Shown: positions 5,746 through 7,738 of the stretch, in pieces
How the letters are laid out: every line of letters starts with the position of its first letter
Numbering within the stretch: the first letter of the stretch is position 1
Assembly: GCF_016785185.1 (NCBI RefSeq)
Contig: NZ_JAEKDY010000143.1
Reading direction: 5' to 3' (one strand)
Source: Heyndrickxia sporothermodurans
GTDB taxonomy: Bacteria; Bacillota; Bacilli; Bacillales; Bacillaceae_C
DNA: 7,738 bases
The notes under the pieces: model-generated
Told to the model about the DNA's origin: nothing
Database searches by the model: none
Seen by the model: the letters and a program-made list of their open reading frames with translations, nothing else
Translations under genes and position numbers: made by a program

Positions 5746-5829
5746 TGGTGGAGGGGGACGGATTCGAACCGCCGAACCCTAAGGAGCGGATTTACAGTCC
5801 GCCGCGTTTAGCCACTTCGCTACCCCTCC
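5746..5829 (-). tRNA. tRNA-Tyr (GTA)
   Basis: Class II tRNA with a long variable arm, anticodon loop CTGTAAA and encoded CCA. It lies only 3 nt upstream of tRNA-Trp. Confidence 0.95.
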
Positions 5830-5869
5830 GATAAAGATAGTTATTAAGGGATAAATTATATTTATTTAA

Positions 5870-5946
5870 TGGCGGTCCGGACGGGACTCGAACCCGCGAC
5901 CTCCTGCGTGACAGGCAGGCATTCTAACCAGCTGAACTACCGGACC
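5870..5946 (-). tRNA. tRNA-Asp (GTC)
   Basis: Acceptor arm GGTCCGG/CCGGACC with discriminator G73, anticodon loop CTGTCAC and encoded CCA. Confidence 0.95.
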
Positions 5947-5967
5947 AATTTATAAGTTTTACTTTTA

Positions 5968-6060
5968 TGGCGGAGGAAGAGGGATTCGAACCCCCGCGCG
6001 GTGTAACCCGCCTGTCGGTTTTCAAGACCGATCCCTTCAGCCAGACTTGGGTATTCCTCC
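5968..6060 (-). tRNA. tRNA-Ser (TGA)
   Basis: Class II tRNA of 93 nt with a long variable arm, anticodon loop CTTGAAA and encoded CCA. It reads UCA and related codons. Confidence 0.95.
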
Positions 6061-6066
6061 ACTTTA

Positions 6067-6140
6067 TGGACCCTGTAGGACTCGAACCTACGACCGGACG
6101 GTTATGAGCCGTCTGCTCTAACCAGCTGAGCTAAGGGTCC
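6067..6140 (-). tRNA. tRNA-Ile2 (CAT, lysidine-modified; otherwise Met-like)
   Basis: Anticodon loop CTCATAA and body GGACCCTTAGCTCAGC... closely match the B. subtilis tRNA-Ile2, whose C34 is converted to lysidine by TilS so that it reads AUA as Ile. It is distinct from the neighbouring elongator tRNA-Met. A CAT anticodon alone cannot prove the charging identity. No CCA is encoded. Confidence 0.8.
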
Positions 6141-6159
6141 ATCATTATTTATAATTATA

Positions 6160-6233
6160 TAGCGGCGGAGGGGATCGAACCCCCGACCTTACGGGTATGA
6201 ACCGTACGCTCTAGCCAGCTGAGCTACACCGCC
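6160..6233 (-). tRNA. Elongator tRNA-Met (CAT)
   Basis: Anticodon loop TTCATAC and acceptor arm GGCGGTG/CGCCGCT, as in the B. subtilis elongator tRNA-Met. It lacks the features of the initiator, which has a mismatched first pair and three G:C pairs in the anticodon stem. No CCA is encoded. Confidence 0.88.
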
Positions 6234-6240
6234 ATGATAA

Positions 6241-6310
6241 GAAAAGCACAAGCGCCTTGATTAGGCGCTGGAGCTGGACAGAAATGAAATGTCATGCTTT
6301 CATTTTCCTT
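6241..6310. repeat. Small dispersed-repeat-like element inside the tRNA cluster
   Basis: Fills the unusually long 85-nt spacer between tRNA-Ala and tRNA-Met. It contains a perfect hairpin, AGCGCCT-TGATT-AGGCGCT (6251-6269). A second dyad, GAAATGAAA...TTTCATTTT (about 6281-6306), has one mismatch. The opening GAAAAGCacAAGCGCCTTG recalls another short repeat I remember from Bacillus intergenic regions. No gene and no T run, so not a terminator. Confidence 0.55.
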
Positions 6311-6318
6311 TTAAAAAA

Positions 6319-6391
6319 TGGAGCCTAGCGGGATCGAACCGCTGACCTCCTGCGTGCAAAGCAGGCGCTCTCCCAGCTGAGCTAAGGCCCC
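6319..6391 (-). tRNA. tRNA-Ala (TGC)
   Basis: Acceptor arm GGGGCCT/AGGCTCC contains the G3:U70 wobble pair that defines alanine identity. The anticodon loop is TTTGCAC. No CCA is encoded. Confidence 0.95.
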
Positions 6392-6415
6392 ATCATACTA
6401 TTTGTATATTTTGAA

Positions 6416-6492
6416 TGGTCGGGAAGACAGGATTCGAACCTGCGACCCCATGGTCCCAAACCATGTGCTCTACCAAGCTGAGCTACTTCCCG
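6416..6492 (-). tRNA. tRNA-Pro (TGG)
   Basis: Acceptor arm CGGGAAG/CTTCCCG, anticodon loop TTTGGGA, encoded CCA. Confidence 0.95.
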
Positions 6493-6497
6493 TTTTA

Positions 6498-6528
6498 GAT
6501 GTTAGAGATTGGATGTTCGATGTTAGAG
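6498..6528. repeat. Short direct repeats in the Arg-Pro tRNA spacer
   Basis: GATGTTAGAG occurs at 6498-6507 and again at 6519-6528, with a related GATGTT at 6512. The 92-nt spacer 6493-6584 otherwise holds no gene or strong hairpin. Confidence 0.5.
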
Positions 6529-6584
6529 TATCTCTAGTGTTGCTTTGAAGATAAACTTACATTCCAACTTCTCACTTCTAGTAA

Positions 6585-6661
6585 TGGCGCGCCCGAGAGG
6601 AGTCGAACCCCTAACCTTTTGATCCGTAGTCAAACGCTCTATCCAATTGAGCTACGGGCGC
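6585..6661 (-). tRNA. tRNA-Arg (ACG)
   Basis: Acceptor arm GCGCCCG/CGGGCGC, anticodon loop CTACGGA, encoded CCA. A34 is normally deaminated to inosine by TadA so that CGU, CGC and CGA are read. Confidence 0.95.
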
Positions 6662-6696
6662 ATCTTATGAAAGTTATTTTTCTTCGCAAAAAACTT

Positions 6697-6785
6697 TGGT
6701 GCCGAGGACCGGAATCGAACCGGTACGGTAGTCACCTACCGCAGGATTTTAAGTCCTGTGCGTCTGCCAGTTCCGCCACCCCGGC
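6697..6785 (-). tRNA. tRNA-Leu (TAA)
   Basis: Class II tRNA of 89 nt with a long variable arm, anticodon loop CTTAAAA and encoded CCA. It reads UUA/UUG. Confidence 0.95.
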
Positions 6786-6795
6786 AAGGGTTATC

Positions 6796-6870
6796 TGGAG
6801 CGGAAGACGGGATTCGAACCCGCGACCCCCACCTTGGCAAGGTGGTGTTCTACCACTGAACTACTTCCGC
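6796..6870 (-). tRNA. tRNA-Gly (GCC)
   Basis: Acceptor arm GCGGAAG/CTTCCGC, anticodon loop TTGCCAA, encoded CCA. It reads GGC/GGU and complements the tRNA-Gly(TCC) at the other end of the cluster. Confidence 0.95.
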
Positions 6871-6878
6871 AACTTTGA

Positions 6879-6951
6879 TGAGCCATGAAGGACTCGAACC
6901 TTCGACCCTCTGATTAAAAGTCAGATGCTCTACCGACTGAGCTAATGGCTC
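6879..6951 (-). tRNA. tRNA-Lys (TTT)
   Basis: Acceptor arm GAGCCAT/ATGGCTC, anticodon loop CTTTTAA. The discriminator A is followed by TCA, so CCA is not encoded. Confidence 0.95.
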
Positions 6952-7018
6952 AAATTTTTAATGAAAATATTATTAAGTTTTCTTTATCGCTCATACAGCC
7001 AGTAATCCAAATAATAAG

Positions 7019-7094
7019 TGGTGCCGGCCAGAGGACTTGAACCCCCAACCTACTGATTACGATTCAGTTGCTCTACCAATTGAGCTAGGCCGGC
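7019..7094 (-). tRNA. tRNA-Thr (CGT)
   Basis: Acceptor arm GCCGGCC/GGCCGGC, anticodon stem ACTGA/TCAGT, loop ATCGTAA and encoded CCA. The anticodon CGT reads only ACG. In B. subtilis the threonine tRNA at this place in the cluster, between Val and Lys, has TGT with loop CTTGTAA; this copy differs at positions 32 and 34. The call depends on those two bases being correct. Confidence 0.88.
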
Positions 7095-7176
7095 GGATTA
7101 AGATATACTTCCAATATTTAATCTGCAAAATTACACTTTTAAATTATGAAAACTCAAAATAACTCCTACAAATAAA

Positions 7177-7252
7177 TGGTGGAGGATGACGGGATCGAAC
7201 CGCCGACCCCCTGCTTGTAAGGCAGGTGCTCTCCCAGCTGAGCTAATCCTCC
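7177..7252 (-). tRNA. tRNA-Val (TAC)
   Basis: Acceptor arm GGAGGAT/ATCCTCC, anticodon loop CTTACAA, encoded CCA. Confidence 0.95.
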
Positions 7253-7255
7253 ATA

Positions 7256-7330
7256 TGGTGACCCGTACGGGATTCGAACCCGTGTTACCGCCGTGAAAGG
7301 GCGGTGTCTTAACCGCTTGACCAACGGGCC
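7256..7330 (-). tRNA. tRNA-Glu (TTC)
   Basis: Acceptor arm GGCCCGT/ACGGGTC with a G2:U71 wobble, anticodon loop CTTTCAC and encoded CCA. It is the first tRNA after 5S rRNA and only 3 nt from tRNA-Val. Confidence 0.95.
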
Positions 7331-7358
7331 AAAACTTGTAAATTTCAGCAAAATAATA

Positions 7359-7373
7359 GCCCCAAATAGGGGC
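7359..7373 (-). other. Hairpin just after 5S rRNA
   Basis: A GCCCC/GGGGC stem with a 5-nt loop starts 4 nt past the 3' end of 5S. On the minus strand it is followed by TATTATTTTG, which is only partly T-rich. It could attenuate read-through into the tRNA genes or act as a 5S maturation stem. Confidence 0.55.
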
Positions 7374-7376
7374 ATA

Positions 7377-7493
<117 letters not shown>

Positions 7494-7567
7494 CTATTTA
7501 TTTAAGGGTTTGTTCCCTCAAAACTAGATAGATGAGAAATACTTCGTAATAACGTCAAATCAAATTA
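7494..7567 (-). other. 23S-5S internal transcribed spacer
   Basis: A 74-nt AT-rich spacer containing the CAAAACTAGATA box found in Bacillus rRNA spacers and an AGGG-tttgtt-CCCT dyad (7505-7518). No tRNA lies within it. It likely pairs during 23S and 5S maturation. Confidence 0.75.
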
Positions 7568-7738
7568 GGATAAGTCTTCGACCGATTAGTATTCGTCAGC
7601 TCCATGTGTCACCACACTTCCACCTCGAACCTATCAACCTGATCATCTTTCAGGGGTCTTATTTAGATAAACTAAGGGAAATCTCATCTTGAGGGGGGCT
7701 TCATGCTTAGATGCTTTCAGCACTTATCCCTTCCGCAC
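7568..7738 (-). rRNA. rrl: 23S ribosomal RNA, 3' end (partial)
   Basis: The last ~171 nt of 23S. The minus strand ends with GACGAATACTAATCGGTCG followed by AAGACTTATCC, the canonical 3' terminus of Firmicutes 23S. It also contains the conserved GCATGAAGCCCCCCTCAAGA block of the 3' domain. The rest lies beyond the right edge of the window. The 3' end at 7568 is set from the expected pairing with the 5' end and is accurate to a few bases. Confidence 0.96.

Noticed and set aside
6498..6528. CRISPR-like array suggested by repeated GATGTTAGAG
   Set aside because: Only two full 10-nt copies with unequal spacing and no cas genes; a simple short repeat in a tRNA spacer.
6619..6888. Plus-strand 89-codon frame with phrases such as RRDSNPRPPPWQGG
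   Set aside because: This is the antisense reading of tRNA genes Arg, Leu and Gly; such tRNA-antisense peptides are a familiar false gene call.

Overview
The window looks like chromosomal DNA from an AT-rich, spore-forming member of the Bacillaceae/Planococcaceae. A Lysinibacillus- or Solibacillus-like organism is my guess from protein style, not a proof. Supporting signs are a gamma-type small acid-soluble spore protein, strong AGGAGG-type ribosome binding sites, a YeeI-type YebC protein, a GlcT/LicT-controlled PTS and a long tRNA cluster trailing a ribosomal RNA operon, as in Bacillus. Everything except the first ~211 bases reads on the minus strand, so the window is best read from right to left.

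Right to left: the 3' end of 23S rRNA (7568-7738), 5S rRNA (7377-7493), then 18 tRNA genes in the order Glu-Val-Thr-Lys-Gly-Leu-Arg-Pro-Ala-Met-Ile2-Ser-Asp-Tyr-Trp-His-Gly-Ile. The cluster is closed by a strong hairpin terminator (5348-5380). Twelve of the tRNAs carry an encoded CCA and six do not. A small dispersed-repeat-like element sits between tRNA-Ala and tRNA-Met. Just past the operon terminator is a second, larger structured repeat (about 5152-5275) of a kind common in Bacillus-type genomes.

Next come two short genes: a gamma-type SASP (4844-5059) and an 86-residue single-pass membrane protein of unknown function (4495-4755). After them is a three-gene sugar PTS locus: promoter, GlcT-type antiterminator target (RAT) overlapping a terminator, EIIA(Glc)-type gene, BglG/LicT/GlcT-family antiterminator gene, a 266-nt gap, and a NagE-like EIICB gene with its own terminator. 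The logic is substrate-controlled antitermination. When sugar drains phosphate from the EII proteins, the antiterminator binds the RAT, prevents terminator folding, and allows expression of EIIA, the antiterminator itself and probably the permease. The predicted substrate is N-acetylglucosamine (or glucose).

The left end holds yebC2 (yeeI), encoding a translation factor of the YebC/TACO1 family. Only 17 nt beyond its stop codon is the right end of an IS1182-family-like insertion sequence, represented by the last 38 codons of its transposase, a bidirectional terminator and a putative terminal repeat.

I did not find a clearly new biological system. The most worthwhile loose ends are the arrangement of the PTS regulatory circuit, the unexplained glcT-nagE gap, a tRNA-Thr whose anticodon reads CGT, the two structured repeats, and the IS-supplied terminator next to yebC2.
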